This document shows positions 33,626 through 44,918 of a stretch of 64,000 nucleotides of DNA, in pieces (positions within the stretch are counted from its first letter, which is position 1; every line of letters starts with the position of its first letter). The notes below the pieces were generated by a model. It worked only from the letters and a program-made list of their open reading frames with translations, had not been told where the DNA came from and ran no database searches. The DNA is from Trichobilharzia regenti (taxonomy: Eukaryota > Platyhelminthes > Trematoda > Strigeidida > Schistosomatidae): assembly GCA_944472135.2 (NCBI GenBank), contig OX235262.1, positions 170,995,509 through 171,059,508 of the forward strand. The letters run 5' to 3'. The position numbers and the translations under genes are program-made.

Positions 33626-34009
33626 CACAAACTTCGGGTGGAGAGTAGAATTTCGCCAGTATGAATATACTACTTATGAGGATGACACATTGATGAGAGA
33701 GATGATGATAGGAGGATGTAGAGTTTGAGTGGAATTGTAGCAGAAGAGGATAGTTGTTTGTCTTCTGAGTGTTTATTCGACTCTGAGTTGATATGGATGA
33801 TGAGTGGTGTGTAGATGTGCAAATGAAGTTTTGTATAGAAATGATTGTTGACTTGTTGAGGTTAAGTGTGAGTGGATGATAGTCACCTGTCAGACGTCGC
33901 GACCCGGAGGTTACATTGGAGTTCTGGTGTGCAAGAGTGCGGTGCAACATTGCTGTCAGTCACTCAATGTCTCTGGGAGAACTCCCCGGACCTTGGTCAG
34001 GGAGTGCCG

Positions 34010-34262
34010 TCCGTTGAATGCGGGTCGCCAGTGAGCGTCAGAAGTTGGAATTCGTAGGTCATTGAATCGGGTGGCAGTGGTCTAAATTGTCTACCAGCTA
34101 GTTCGCCTTGTAACCGGGAAGTCCTAGGTTTGAACCCCACGGGTAGGTGTGTACTGGTGAAGAGTCCCAAACCAGACTGACGAAGCAGCTGTCCAGTACT
34201 CCCAGGTTTTCCGATGGTTCTCTAACTGATGTCAGCTCACGATGAAATCGTGTAAACAAAAT
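34010..34262 (+). mobile_element. SINE-B copy with decayed hammerhead
   Basis: In order: 'CAGAAGTTGGAATTC', a tRNA-like part with B box 'GGTTTGAACCC', 'GTACTGGTGAAGAGTCCC' (C3 changed to G), 'GACGAAGCAGCTGTCCAGTAC' (last core A changed to G), then the tail. Stem I (GTACTG with CAGTAC) is still perfect although the core is damaged. Confidence 0.76.
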
Positions 34263-34289
34263 TATTTAACCAAAATTCAAATATAAAAT

Positions 34290-34572
34290 TACTCTTAGAG
34301 TCAAGATGAATGTACCCAAACAAGGGGTGGGATTAAAACTCTATGAGCCAGAATCACGCACCAAGCTACCTTCGCGCACGGTCCAATGTCAGAATGGTCT
34401 TCATTCACCCAGATTAAATCGCAATCGTAAAACAACACATTATCAAGAGAAGCATAAAAATGAAAATAATAAAGACCAAGTCGACAGATGATACACAGAC
34501 GTCGGGACAGTGGTATACAGTCACATACTTATAAATATTGTAGTTAGATCGTTCTGGAGGGATTTTTCAAAC
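34290..34572 (-). repeat. Dispersed repeat D copy
   Basis: Reverse-orientation match of D: on the plus strand 'GGGTGGGATTAAAACTC', 'CAAGAGAAGCATAAAAATGA' and the 'TGGTATACAG' block. Confidence 0.6.
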
Positions 34573-34897
34573 AGTTATCCCGTTTTTACTTCATGAAGTA
34601 TAGATACATAAGGACATAGTTCATACTGTTCATGATTCCTGCGCTTGTCAAATGACATTACTAAGTGTTACATTACATTTTTATTATCACATGAACTATC
34701 CTATACTTACATAGTTATTACCTAAATTTTTCCAGGTAATTAAACTGACGAAACTGTCAAATAACCTGTATGCTACTGCACCTTTACTCAGTGGGTAACT
34801 TCAAACTGTTGAAATACTCGATTATTGTAACTCTGTCTGCCTCTCTTTATGGAGTAACGTCTCTTTATTTTCATTTTATGGCCATTCCATCCAGGTA
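34573..34897. other. Unassigned AT-rich sequence
   Basis: Nothing recognised. Confidence 0.4.
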
Positions 34898-35090
34898 TTA
34901 TTATTCCTATTTTTATCCTTATGGGAAATAGGGCTTCAAGCTTGAGTTCTTAAGCTTCATCAGTAAGGTGGTGTTTTTCTATGTGGTGGTGCTACTACGT
35001 TCAAGCTGAAGCTTCCTTCTTTACCAGGCTAAGCGAGGTTTATGAGTGCGTCAGCCAGGTATCGGACGCTGACAGCCTGTGTTACCTGGC
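34898..35090 (-). mobile_element. SINE-A, long form with LINE-like tail
   Basis: The left end is the tail ('TTATTATTCC...GGGAAATAGGGCTTCAAG'), similar to the RTE 3' end. The body 'CTTCTTTACCAGGCTAAGCG' and the remnant 'GAGTGCGTCAGCCAGG' at the tRNA-like end match other copies in reverse. The tRNA head itself is mostly missing. Confidence 0.66.
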
Positions 35091-35535
35091 GAGAATTGTA
35101 CTGCTACTTACTATTTCAAGTTTCTGATGAAAAGACCCAATTGATTAATTTTCCCAACTGCTCAGTTAATTTCTTATTTCACTGTCACCTTTCATTATGG
35201 TCCACACAAACCAGTAATTGCTTCTGTGTGGTATAGTATGCACCTAAATACATCTCTAAAAATTAAAGTAAATGAATATAAATCAGATAAGTGGTGATTA
35301 TTTTTAATTCAGACATTATTGATTGACTCAATCAGATTTAATTCGATTAGTATTTATTTAATTAAATAATTCGTTAAGTACATGCAAAAAAGTCTGGAGT
35401 AGTATTGTTCTTTTAGTTGAACTTATTGCATCAGAATATTGTTCATTTATTCATGTGACGATGAATTCGACTGCTGAAAACTTTTTAGCTGTAAGCAGGC
35501 TAGTTTTACACATCAACATCATCATCGAACAGAGC
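35091..35535. other. Unassigned AT-rich sequence
   Basis: No element recognised. Confidence 0.4.
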
Positions 35536-35870
35536 ATTGAATGACAGTCAAATCTCGACTGCAGCCTTATTGACTTTCAAAATGCCTTCAACACCGTTGA
35601 TCACGAAGTGATTTAGAATCCAATTCAACAGTATGGGGTGCACTGCCTAAATTTTCATCAGCCTCATTCAACAGGTATATGAAAAACTAAGCGAAGCCTC
35701 TTAATAGAAGACACGAGTTAAACAAGTCCACCTACTATCCCCGATGAAATTCCTCATTTTGATGGAATCGATCATGTAGAACACTGTAAGTGGAGAGCGG
35801 AAAGACAGTAATACGCTAGACAACCAATAAGAAGACTAGAAGAACTGAACTTCATGAACGATTTGTGTAT
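35536..35870 (+). mobile_element. RTE-like retrotransposon, 5' portion of a split copy
   Basis: The plus strand reads 'LIDFQNAFNTVDHEV' (RT motif A; usual FEKAFDSVDR), then degenerate RT palm sequence up to 'LNFMNDLCI'. It is interrupted at 35870 by a minus-strand RTE. The same reading resumes at 36706. Confidence 0.8.
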
Positions 35871-36698
35871 ATTTATTATTATTTCCTTTAATTCATATAG
35901 GAACATAGGGCTTCAGCTGAACGTCTCCATTGTGTTTGGTTCTCTGCTAGACTTTTCACCTGGCTCCAAGTCTGTCCACATGTTTTCGTCTCCTCTTCAC
36001 ATGACTTCCTCCAAGTCACCCTTGCACTGACGACCAACTCGCCACTTCCCTTTCGGGTTCCACTCGAGCGATGGCTTGTCTAGTGATGTGACTTGATGGT
36101 TTCCTCAGAGTATGGCCAATCCATCTCCATTTTTCCTGCCTATTTGTTTCACAATCGGTTCCTGGTTGGTTCGCTCCCAGAGATCCCTCCCTGTTGCTGA
36201 TCTTTTCTGGCCATCCGACCTTGAGTATTGAGCGAAGACAACTGTTGATGAAGGTCTGAAGTTGGTTTGAGACGCTCTTTATGACGCGCCAAGTCTCTCA
36301 TCCGTATGGTGAGTAGCACTGACTGACTTCACATTGTAGTTGAAAATCCGGATCTTAATTTTGATGCTGAGTGCTGTTGACCTCCACACAGACTTGAGAG
36401 TAATGAAAGCTTGTCTTGCTTTTCCGATCCTTGCTTTTATGATATCCTCATTGGTTCCGTCCGCCTGTAGTTGAAACGATGTTTCCCAGGTAGGTAGGTA
36501 GGTAAATGAGGTTGTTTCCTTCAGGTTCCTTCCATTTTTGCTGGTTGATTGTCGGCTGTTGGCGTTGCCCAGGAATCTTCATCACCTCTGTTATCTATAT
36601 GTTCACCTGAAGGAAGTCCTTTCTTTGGTGCTTCTTCCAACTTGTTGCTTTTCATTTTAATATCTACCAGTTTGTGTGAAATCAGACATATATCATCG
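35871..36698 (-). mobile_element. RTE-like retrotransposon inserted in another RTE
   Basis: A 5'-truncated RTE of 828 bp with TTTATTATTATTTCC and the family tail at its left end. It is flanked by direct repeats TGTGTAT (35864-35870 and 36699-36705), the target-site duplication. The minus strand shows 'TLRKPSSHITRQAI'-type sequence, 'STALSIKIKIRIFNYNVKSV' and upstream linker sequence. It is very similar to 56285-57245 over the first 250 bp, so both are comparatively young. Confidence 0.9.
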
Positions 36699-36705
36699 TG
36701 TGTAT

Positions 36706-37490
36706 AATGTTACATAAATTCTAGGACTTACGGGCGAAAACGAATAAGTTGCCAGAAGAAGTAAGTAGCCAAGACAGAACTTAAACTAAACACAGGGAAT
36801 ACAGAGGAGGTGAAGATAACCAACCAATCATTATTAACGGAGTAAATTTGAAAGATATCACTTTCTTCAATTATCTGGGCGTCATCATTTCAACTTCTGG
36901 TGGTGGCATCGATGAGGAAGTCAAATTATGCCAGAATCGGAATAGTAAGACACACCGTTATCACTCTGAAATCAATTCGGAAATCTCCTGCACTTTACAT
37001 GAAGAACAAAACTCGGATTTTCACCACTAATATTAAGCTAGTCGGTCTATCCATCTGGGTCAGAAACTTGATAAATGCATCAAGAAAAGCACTTTGAACA
37101 AGCTACCGCATACTTTTATTAACAGCTATCTTCGGTGGCACCATATTGAAGATGAAATCTCCAGAACAAAATATGCAACAAAATGCTCTAGGAAAGAACC
37201 AATCAAGAACCTGTCGCTCAACAAATATTCTGAAGAAAATGGAGAGATGGGTCGGATACATACTGAAGAAACCGTTGAGTGATATCGCATGCCACGCCAT
37301 CATCCAAGCAAAAGCGAAATGGGGAAGGATGAGTTGATAATCGATGCAAGGATGACTTGGAGGAGATGATAGCTAATGGGGAATCTCAGGGCAACTAAAC
37401 TGGACCTCAAGAGATAGGACACAGTGAAGAAGTTCTGTTGACGCTGTCTGCTCCATCCACAATCCAAGGGAACAATAATGATAATAAGCA
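36706..37490 (+). mobile_element. RTE-like retrotransposon, 3' portion of the split copy
   Basis: It continues the copy that stopped at 35870: 'MLHKF.DLRAKTNKLPEEVS', then 'KDITFFNYLGVIISTSGGGI', 'ARIGIVRHTVITLKSI', 'TRIFTTNIKLVGLSIWVRN', 'ALGKNQSRTCRSTNILKKM' and the closing 'CGLHPQSKGTI' region near 37470. It ends with AATAATGATAATAA. Confidence 0.86.
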
Positions 37491-37589
37491 AAAGAGTTGA
37501 TTTCTCCAGCTTTCAGTCCCATGAAACAGCTTTGTCGAAGATACTCACAGGCAGGTAATCTATTTTTTTCAAGAAATAGGTGAAAAACA

Positions 37590-38080
37590 AGTGAAATAAC
37601 AGTTCAAAATGAGAGAAAAGTGCAGAGATTAACAAAATAAATAGTTATCCCTTTACGTCCAAGGTAGAAATAGGGACTGTACACATTTTTTACACAAACA
37701 TCTGCTTTGAATTTATGAATAGTCAATGCCTCCACTGTCTTTAGAAGTTTAGAACAAAGGAAACGCGACAAGTTAACATCATTTCGACAGATGATCTTAA
37801 CATCATTATCAAGCTTGTTAGAATGACATAATTCGATCAAATGTTCTAGAATGAACTGAGCTTCACACACTCTTCCTTCCTCCCTTTATAAAATCATATT
37901 GGAATATGTTGCCATATTGATGTGGTAAGCGTTCTCAGGTTGCAACCAATCTATCATTTTCTCCAGAAAGGCAGATAGACGGATAGATAAATGTACATGC
38001 AGGTGGCTAGACAATGGGCCTTGTCTTTCACAGGTAAATTCAAAATAAATCATCCAGATACATAATACGTTTGCTGAAGA
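37590..38080 (-). mobile_element. Penelope-like element, nuclease C-terminus
   Basis: Minus strand 37870-37604 is open and encodes 'AQFILEHLIELCHSNKLDND', 'VNLSRFLCSKLLKTVEALTI' and 'HKFKADVCVKN', the segment after the GIY-YIG helix, as in 22840-23390. Further 5' (37890-38080) decayed nuclease sequence is detectable ('GCNLRT.TTSI' region). The RT part is missing. Confidence 0.76.
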
Positions 38081-38186
38081 ATTAATTCACTACTGACTTA
38101 CATTCCTATTTACAAGGAGGAAGAGAAAAACAAATTAGGAGCGAGAAATTCGATCCCATTAAACAGTACAGTTTAACAGGGAACTG

Positions 38187-38209
38187 TATATATATATATA
38201 TATATATAT
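38187..38209. repeat. (TA)n microsatellite
   Basis: Uninterrupted alternating AT tract. Confidence 0.9.
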
Positions 38210-39949
38210 GTATATTATGATTACCATTTTTATGAACAAAAATGCAAGCATTCTGCATACATTATGCGCATCTCTCTCCCTGTAGCTCCCTGTCTCTCTC
38301 TGTTTTGTTGACTTGAAGAATATAAACAATTTTTCTAAGGAAAGGATTCATTTTGTAATTACAATTTAAAAAATTTAATCCATACATATATAAATGTGGG
38401 GTTTTGTTTTAACGTTTCAATAAGAAATTAATTCCATGGATTAGAAAACTAGAAATGAACACCAACACCATCAACAAGAACAACAACAACAACAACCGAC
38501 ACACTTATTTATCCATCCAACCATCCATTCATTCATTCATTTATTCAACCTTAAGATTTCTCTGTTTTCTCTCTCTCTCTCCCTATTTCTACTTTTGAAG
38601 AAGATACATTCACATCGTCAGTCATATAAAAATAATGAAGATAATAAGCGATAAATGATACAACAAGCATGTTGTTATGAATTTCTATCCTCGGCCTCCG
38701 CCTCCGCCTCCCCTCCCCAACTCCCCAATTTATTGGTAGGCATAGTAGGAGAAAAAGAGAGAAAGAGAAGGAGAGATTAGAAGAGGATGAAAAACAATTA
38801 TACATGCATGCTTAAATGATGAAGTTGTCTTTTGCTTACATAGACACTGAGAGACAAAGCGAGAGAGAGAGAGAGAGTCTTAAAAATATCTATCCCATGG
38901 GGATATTGGTGGAAATTTATCCTTGTACCCACTTACCTCCTTACTTATGTATTTATTATTCATTCATTCATTCATTCATTCATGCTTAGTAGTAGGAAGA
39001 CAGGAACACCATGGGCATAGACAGAATTTCTCTGATTGTCTTATAATTTTCTCTGCTGTTTGTTTTGCTTAGGCTTTCTGAAATAAATAAAGAAACTGTA
39101 CATGAGACTAATTCCTGCTTTTTCTTTCTTTCTTCAATTCTAAAACAACTGATACTAAAACAAAATGTGTTTTCTAGTTCCATTGAGCATAGATAGTTTT
39201 AACCTAAAAGCACACGTACAAGGTTTTTGCTTGTGTGTGCGCGTGTGTGTGTGTGTGTGTGTCTGGTTTGTATTCTTCATGTATTAAGCAGTATCCAAGT
39301 GTTCAATACTATAGAGAGAGAGACCAATCTTAGGTTTCTCTTATTTATTTATGGGTCCTTCGACAGGAAGATGTTCTCTTCCCAAAGAGGGTTAACATCT
39401 AGTTCAATTTTGCAGTTAAACAGAGTAAATTCGATTAACTAACTGACTAACTAATTTGTCGACAATAATTTGGATTGTTTCAGTGAATAGTATCATTGTT
39501 AGTATTATTATTATTATTGTTATTACTATTATATGAGCTAAACCACATGAAATTATGCAAGGGGGTATCTTTGAGTATGTTTGTTTGTTTGTGTGTGTGT
39601 GTATGCGTGAGTTGTGACATGGGTCGAGGAAACAGAAATTGAATGAATTCATAGAAAATGGAAATATTAACGTGTTTTTCGAACAGTAACGCAATGACAT
39701 CAGTAGAAGCAGGAATACTGAGAGAGAGAGAAGGAATAAAGGCATTTTAGAAGAAGAGAATGGTAGAGAAGAAACATGAATTTTAACTTATAAGCATACG
39801 ATACTTTAATTTTAACAGAGAGACATAGAGAGAGAGAGACAGTGCGGGAGGGAGGAGTTAGGTAGGTAGAGGAAAAAGTAAATCAGTTTAACCGAAAACA
39901 ATTATTCGTATAAAGTCTAATTAAATATGCTATGAAGTGTTTCCTTATT

Positions 39950-39969
39950 CTCTCTCTCTCTCTCTCTCT
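39950..39969. repeat. (TC)n microsatellite
   Basis: Uninterrupted TC dinucleotide run. Confidence 0.9.
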
Positions 39970-40254
39970 GTCGTCTTCTACTCAGTTAAGTGTATAAAAT
40001 GTATCTTTACAATTGACTGATTCAGATGATGGTTAATGTAAAAAGAAGTAAAGAGGAAGAGTTTAAATAAGCCAAGATGAGTAAAAGTTAACTATTAGTA
40101 GTAAGAGTATTAGTAGTAGTTAATAAAATAGATTAGAAAGACAAATAACTGGGGTTATTAACTTTATTTATCTAAAATATATATAGGCATATATTTAAAC
40201 ATTGATGAAATTTATTCGTGAATTTCTGCTTAAAATGACGTATGAAGTGTACTG

Positions 40255-40572
40255 CTTCAATCCACTGGGGTTTCTAACACAGTCAAGTTCGTAGACTATT
40301 CAACCACTGGGACCCGACTAAATGGCCAGCTGATGAATTCTAACTTCTACCAATTCGTGATTTGAACTCAAACAACCCTCCAGCCAATGTTTTCAGTGTG
40401 TAGTTGTCCTCACTCCCGATGCGATGGTGGAATCCACTGGTTGCTACTTTTCAAACAGAACCCCAGTCAACCTCATCTTGTATCCAATCAGTCATTCGTG
40501 AATGTCAGATCAATTTTCAAGAGTTAGTTTGTCTAGTACTCCCTGGTTTTCGATGATTCTCTAACTGAACAA
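40255..40572 (-). mobile_element. SINE-B copy without hammerhead, with a plus-strand tail piece
   Basis: The minus strand carries 'CCAGTGGATTCCACCATCGC', 'CAAATCACGAATTGGTAGAA' and 'GGGTCCCAGTGG' (A box start). At 40529-40572 a piece of SINE-B tail lies in plus orientation ('TCTAGTACTCCCTGG'), so the copy is partly fold-back. Confidence 0.66.
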
Positions 40573-40859
40573 TAATAATAATAATCATCGCTTGAAAATT
40601 TTCGAAAGAAATGGAGGAATAACACTGTAGAGTAGTATTGGAAAATGTTGTGGATGGAGCGATACTGCTTCAGATGATATATTATTTCTTTATTATATTG
40701 TTTAAAGATTCCTGACAAGGAGTAAACACCTTGCCAGGAAACTCTCTGAAAATTCTCTACTGTGTCTAAATGCACCTTTCAGAATAAAGTCGTTAGCCTT
40801 GTCATTATTATTATTATTAAATGCATAAATACGTGAAAAAGCGATAGCATCACATGCAT

Positions 40860-41705
40860 ATTATTATTATTATTGTTCCCTTGGGTTCCGGCTTCAACAA
40901 CAAATCTCCACTTTGTTCCATTTCCTGCTGTTCTCTTCATCTACGCTCACGATTGGCCATAATCTCCCGTCGCCTTCTCCTCCCCCGCCTACTAACATGA
41001 TCTCCTCAATGTCACTCCCGCATCGTTGACTCACTCTTTGCTTCCCAGTTGGATTCCACTCGATCAGTCGCCTGCATTTAACGTAATGTCATCAACGTAT
41101 GCCGGATCAGTTCATATCCATTTCCCCCTACATATTTGTTGAGCAATCGGTCAGAGGAGGTGCCAGTTGTTGATAAAAGTCTTTAATGGCCTGTTGGGAA
41201 TGCTTTTCCTGACTCACTGACTAAAATTTCTGACCCGCATGGTAGAACCCACTTACTGACAGCACATTTGTGTTGAACAGAATCCGAATTCTGTTCGTCA
41301 TGCTGGATGGCTGACCGGAGTGCAGTGCAGTGAAGTGAAGAAGATTCAAAAACTGGTTTCAGGTTGATACAGGTGTATCTTGCCTTGCCTTTAGGATTCT
41401 GGCCTGCTTTGACAGCTTCATTTATAACGCCAGTCTGTGGTTAAAACGTGTTTCCCGGCCAGATAAGTGAAGGGAGGAAGTAACCCCTGTCAAAACATTC
41501 TCGTTGATGATGGTAAGTGCTGGTTGTTCATTTTTATCATCTCCATCTTCTCCGGGTTCACCTGCAGTCCTGTGTTTACTGCCTGCTTCAAGCAGTTTGT
41601 TGGTTTTCGTCTACCTGTAAGTCTTTGAGTTTGTGTGACATTAAACATAAATCATCCACACGCGAAATCCAGACCTTCCACAGTCTTCTTATTGGTGTTT
41701 CAACG
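40860..41705 (-). mobile_element. RTE-like retrotransposon, 3' half
   Basis: It begins at the left with (TTA)n and 'GTTCCCTTGGGTTCC'. The minus strand includes the 'FGILFNTNVLSVSGFYH' region, 'ILRQARYTCINLKPV' and the 'EGLDFACG.FMFNVTQTQR' linker. It lacks about 20 bp in the tail ('ATATAGG' missing). Non-coding. Confidence 0.84.
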
Positions 41706-42827
41706 ACAGGTAGGAACTTATTTGAAAGTGTGCTCAAGTATAAACTGCGAGTCATTGTGGTTATTGGACTATTAAAAAACTAAGAAACACAGTTAAGATA
41801 GACAGAAGATTTAGGTAGCTCAGTGACTCAAGCAGGCTACCTTGTTTCTTACAATATATTCAGTTATTCAGTTATCCAAGAAATCACTTCGGGTTTAACA
41901 TGTCTAGTAGATAATTGGTGAAACCAGAGTATATTGATCGATATGATCTTCAAGCCGTTGTTTCCCAAAGAATACTAAAGGATAACAACTGCTCTCGCAG
42001 TTACCAAGCACTTCTAAGCCATATCTTTACATCTCTTTGGTTAACAGGCCAGCCTTCCTAGTCTCATATATTGTATGCATATTACATTTCCTTAATCTTA
42101 TTCTTGCTTCCATCGAGAGAAGACACATCGGTTGGCTGACTGGCTTCCCAGAGGCTTTTACCAGCCTGTTGTGCCATATCGTCTCCATGTGTCCAGCGAA
42201 GAATAAGAATGTTATTTGAAGTTTTTTGTATTTTAATGCATATTTTTTGTGCGTTGAAGTTTCTCTAGAGGTTTGATGGGTTTAGTGGTTTGGGGTTGTT
42301 AGTCTGACGCCTAATTCTCCCTCTTTACCCGAGCTCTAAACTGGCGGAAATCCTGGAAGAAAGCCCAAGCTATCATTTAGGCTTTCTTACTATATACCTG
42401 ATTGGAATGACAACAGTAAACAAATTTTTATCAGGGATTATACGCGTTTTTGTTAATCACTATCAAGAACGATTTAGGATAACTTAGAAATTACTGTCTA
42501 ATAATGTACTCGAAATTAACCCATAGTTGTCAGCTGGCATACACCTTTGCTCTCAAGACGTTTGAATCTACAGTTAATAAGTTCTGCCCATAAAGTCTTG
42601 AGATCTACTTTTAAATCAGTAAGAACTACATTACCTGAATTCTCGATAACGAGTTGTAATACAAGACTAGAAGATGTTAATCAGTTTTCCATGAATTGTT
42701 CAATATATAAATTGGTATTTATTCATTTTATCCGCGGTGATTGACTTTAATTCCACACTTACCAAATTTAATCTTGTTTGCCTTCTAATTCAAGTTTCAC
42801 AGTCATTTTCAGATCTAATTTGCTTCA
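41706..42827. other. Unassigned sequence; possible SINE-A body piece
   Basis: Mostly unrecognised. Around 42261-42345 'GTTGTTAGTCTGACGCC' followed by 'TCTCCCTCTTTACCCGAGCT' resembles the minus-orientation SINE-A body. The rest holds no gene. Confidence 0.4.
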
Positions 42828-43138
42828 AGTTTGATCACGTATTGATGTGAGTTAGAGAACCATTGAAAACCAACAGGCAGTATTGGACAGCTTTTTCGTC
42901 CTAATCTTTTGTGACTATTCATCAGCAGAAGCCTACGAACTTCAAGTTACAGTTGAAGCTCATAACCCATTTAGCCACTAGCACGAATCGAATGACCCAT
43001 CAAATTCTAACTCCTACCAGTTGGTGACTGTAGATCGACCACCAGCCAGTGTCATCGGTAAATGTTGATTCTCACATTTAACATGTTAGACCCCACTGGT
43101 CATGATTTCTCACTACAACCCCCAGTCAACTTCGTCTA
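42828..43138 (-). mobile_element. SINE-B copy with near-complete hammerhead parts
   Basis: Minus strand: 5' 'CCAGTGGGGTCTAACATG', 'GGTAGGAGTTAGAATTTGA', tRNA-like part, then 'CTGCTGATGAATAGTC', 'AGGACGAAAAAGCTGTCC' and the tail subtype 'CATCAATACGTGATCAAAC'. The CUGAUGA core is present, but two extra bases before stem II and a changed loop argue against activity. Confidence 0.74.
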
Positions 43139-44429
43139 AATAATTTATAGAAAAATTAAATTTCTTTCTTTTTTTAAATAACGCATCACCAATAACTGAT
43201 GGAGCAACATGATATTAAATAACGCATTAAAACAATATCAACACACTAGAAACGGGAACATGGCGCACTGACTTTAATTTCTTTATATGTTGTGCTATAT
43301 ACTTCTTGTTCTTCCACCGGAAACTGAAAGATGCTGAAAGAGTAAAAAAAAAAAATTGAGATGGAAATCTCATGTAGTTTCATAAACACACATACACACA
43401 CACACTTGATAGTGTTCGTGTTCTTTCACACTTCCTTCTGCGATTGTCGGTATCTGTGGATTTCTGTGTGCTTGTATATATGATCAAGCATGTTAGACAA
43501 TACGAGGAGATTATCAGGTAAATTTAACTTTTTCTAGAATAACACTGAACTGTGTTTTTTCGTTGTTGTTGTTGTTGTTGAAATAAACAAGATTTCTGGT
43601 GTTAAATTTTGTGGGAAAGAATCGGCAGATTGATGTTGATGACAATTTTATGCTTGGCGTTACTTGTCAACAAGGTTTATTTCATTTTAATGGCAGAGGA
43701 TAACCGATTCTTTTTTATATCTAGGGAAAACATATCATATTTATACATTCTGAGCCATTTTAAAATCTGGCTAGTTCAGTGGACAATAAAAATTCTTTTG
43801 AGTGGTTGGTGATATAGCCCGACGATAAAAAATGAGATGAAAAGTTGTCTACTGTGGTTAATTCATGTCGTCAACGTAAACTGGCTCCATATGCGAGAAG
43901 TAAGCACTTCTATCTCTTCAGCCACCCATTGACTTAAAGTGTTGATTTCAATTTTGGCTGCTTCGCATCAGTCTACTTCTGCATACTACTTATAAATCTT
44001 GTCAGTAGCACACGCCAAGTTTTCATAATTAAATCTGGTGGACTAGGAATTGAAGTAAGAGATTATTACACAGCTAATCACAAATGGGAATTAGCTCTCT
44101 GTTAGAACGAAGGATGCCTATCAGTCAATTACTGAATGGCAGCTGATACTACCATTGCAGAGTAAGAGATAATTTGAGGTCATAGGTTATTCTTTCACTA
44201 CAAAAAGATATTCTTTCATCTCTGGAGAATGCAAATAACTGTGTTTGTATTTCTATACTTGCGATTAAGGTTCATTTTTCTGAAGACGTCTTGCGATTTA
44301 TTCATTTCAAACTACTTATTATGCTGGCGACAAAAATCATGGCTGATAACGTATTACTATGTTTTTTTTATCACATTATATGACAGAGATGTAATTTACT
44401 GAACCAAAAAGGATCACCTCAGCTTGTCG
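43139..44429. other. Unassigned AT-rich sequence
   Basis: A GTTGTTGTTGTTGTTG run near 43563. A 67-residue open frame at 43609-43812 has no recognisable domain and is not called as a gene. 44325-44365 may be a piece of repeat E. Confidence 0.45.
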
Positions 44430-44705
44430 TTTCTCACTCAGGTTCGCCTGGAGCAATGGCCAACATTAAACCCAATATCATTCAACTATCTACTCAGTAT
44501 GCTTTCCATCCATCTGCATTTTCTTCAGAATATTGTTTGGGCAGAAGGCTGTTGCTGATTCTTCCTGGTCAGCCATTTGATCTTTATTATAGAGACAGCG
44601 AAGCCAGCTGTTAATGAAAGCCTTTAGTGGTGTGTTAGAAAAGCATCCCATGACACTAGTGCAAAGTTTTCGACCCGTAATAAGGATTAATTCAACATAT
44701 GATAT
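44430..44705 (-). mobile_element. RTE-like fragment lacking the 3' tail
   Basis: On the minus strand the 'NTILKKMQMDGKHTE' ([17 protein letters not shown]) and 'ALINSWLRCLYNKDQMADQE' segments match the family. Both ends are truncated. Confidence 0.76.
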
Positions 44706-44918
44706 GCAAATTTCAGAAAATTGATGTACAATCTAGGGTGAAAGAGGCAAATAATTACAGAGTTGGTTGAAACCTTCAAGTAAGTATCTACGTCGTCATT
44801 ATATTGTTGAAGAGAGACATTCCACACAACTAGTCCACTACATATTCTACTAATAGAGTCGTTAAATCTTCTGTGGTGTTTATGACCCCACTGTTAAGTT
44901 ATATTTCTTTTTACACAG
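44706..44918. other. Unassigned spacer
   Basis: Nothing recognised. Confidence 0.35.

Larger units (their letters stand above)
32986..34009. other. Unassigned sequence with CA-rich and TA-rich runs
   Basis: Holds 'CAATCAATCAATCAGTCAAT' repeats near 33021, a (TA)n tract at 33393-33423 and a CA/GGACA run at 33563-33625. No gene seen. 33870-34009 is relatively GC-rich but unassigned. Confidence 0.45.
38081..40254. other. Unassigned microsatellite-rich sequence
   Basis: No mobile element recognised. It is dense in simple repeats: (TA)n at 38187-38209, AACAACAACAAC near 38479, CATTCATTCATT near 38525 and 38959, CT and GA runs, (GT)n near 39245-39262, TTATTATTATT near 39505 and (TC)n at 39950-39969. 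Confidence 0.5.

Noticed and set aside
33516..33950. 144-codon minus-strand frame with C/V-rich start and S/T-rich body
   Set aside because: Its C-terminal portion translates the CA/GGACAC tandem run and the rest has no domain or codon pattern typical of a gene.
43609..43812. 67-codon hydrophobic frame
   Set aside because: No domain, no repeat match, AT-rich codons and no splice context; hydrophobic runs are common in AT-rich DNA.
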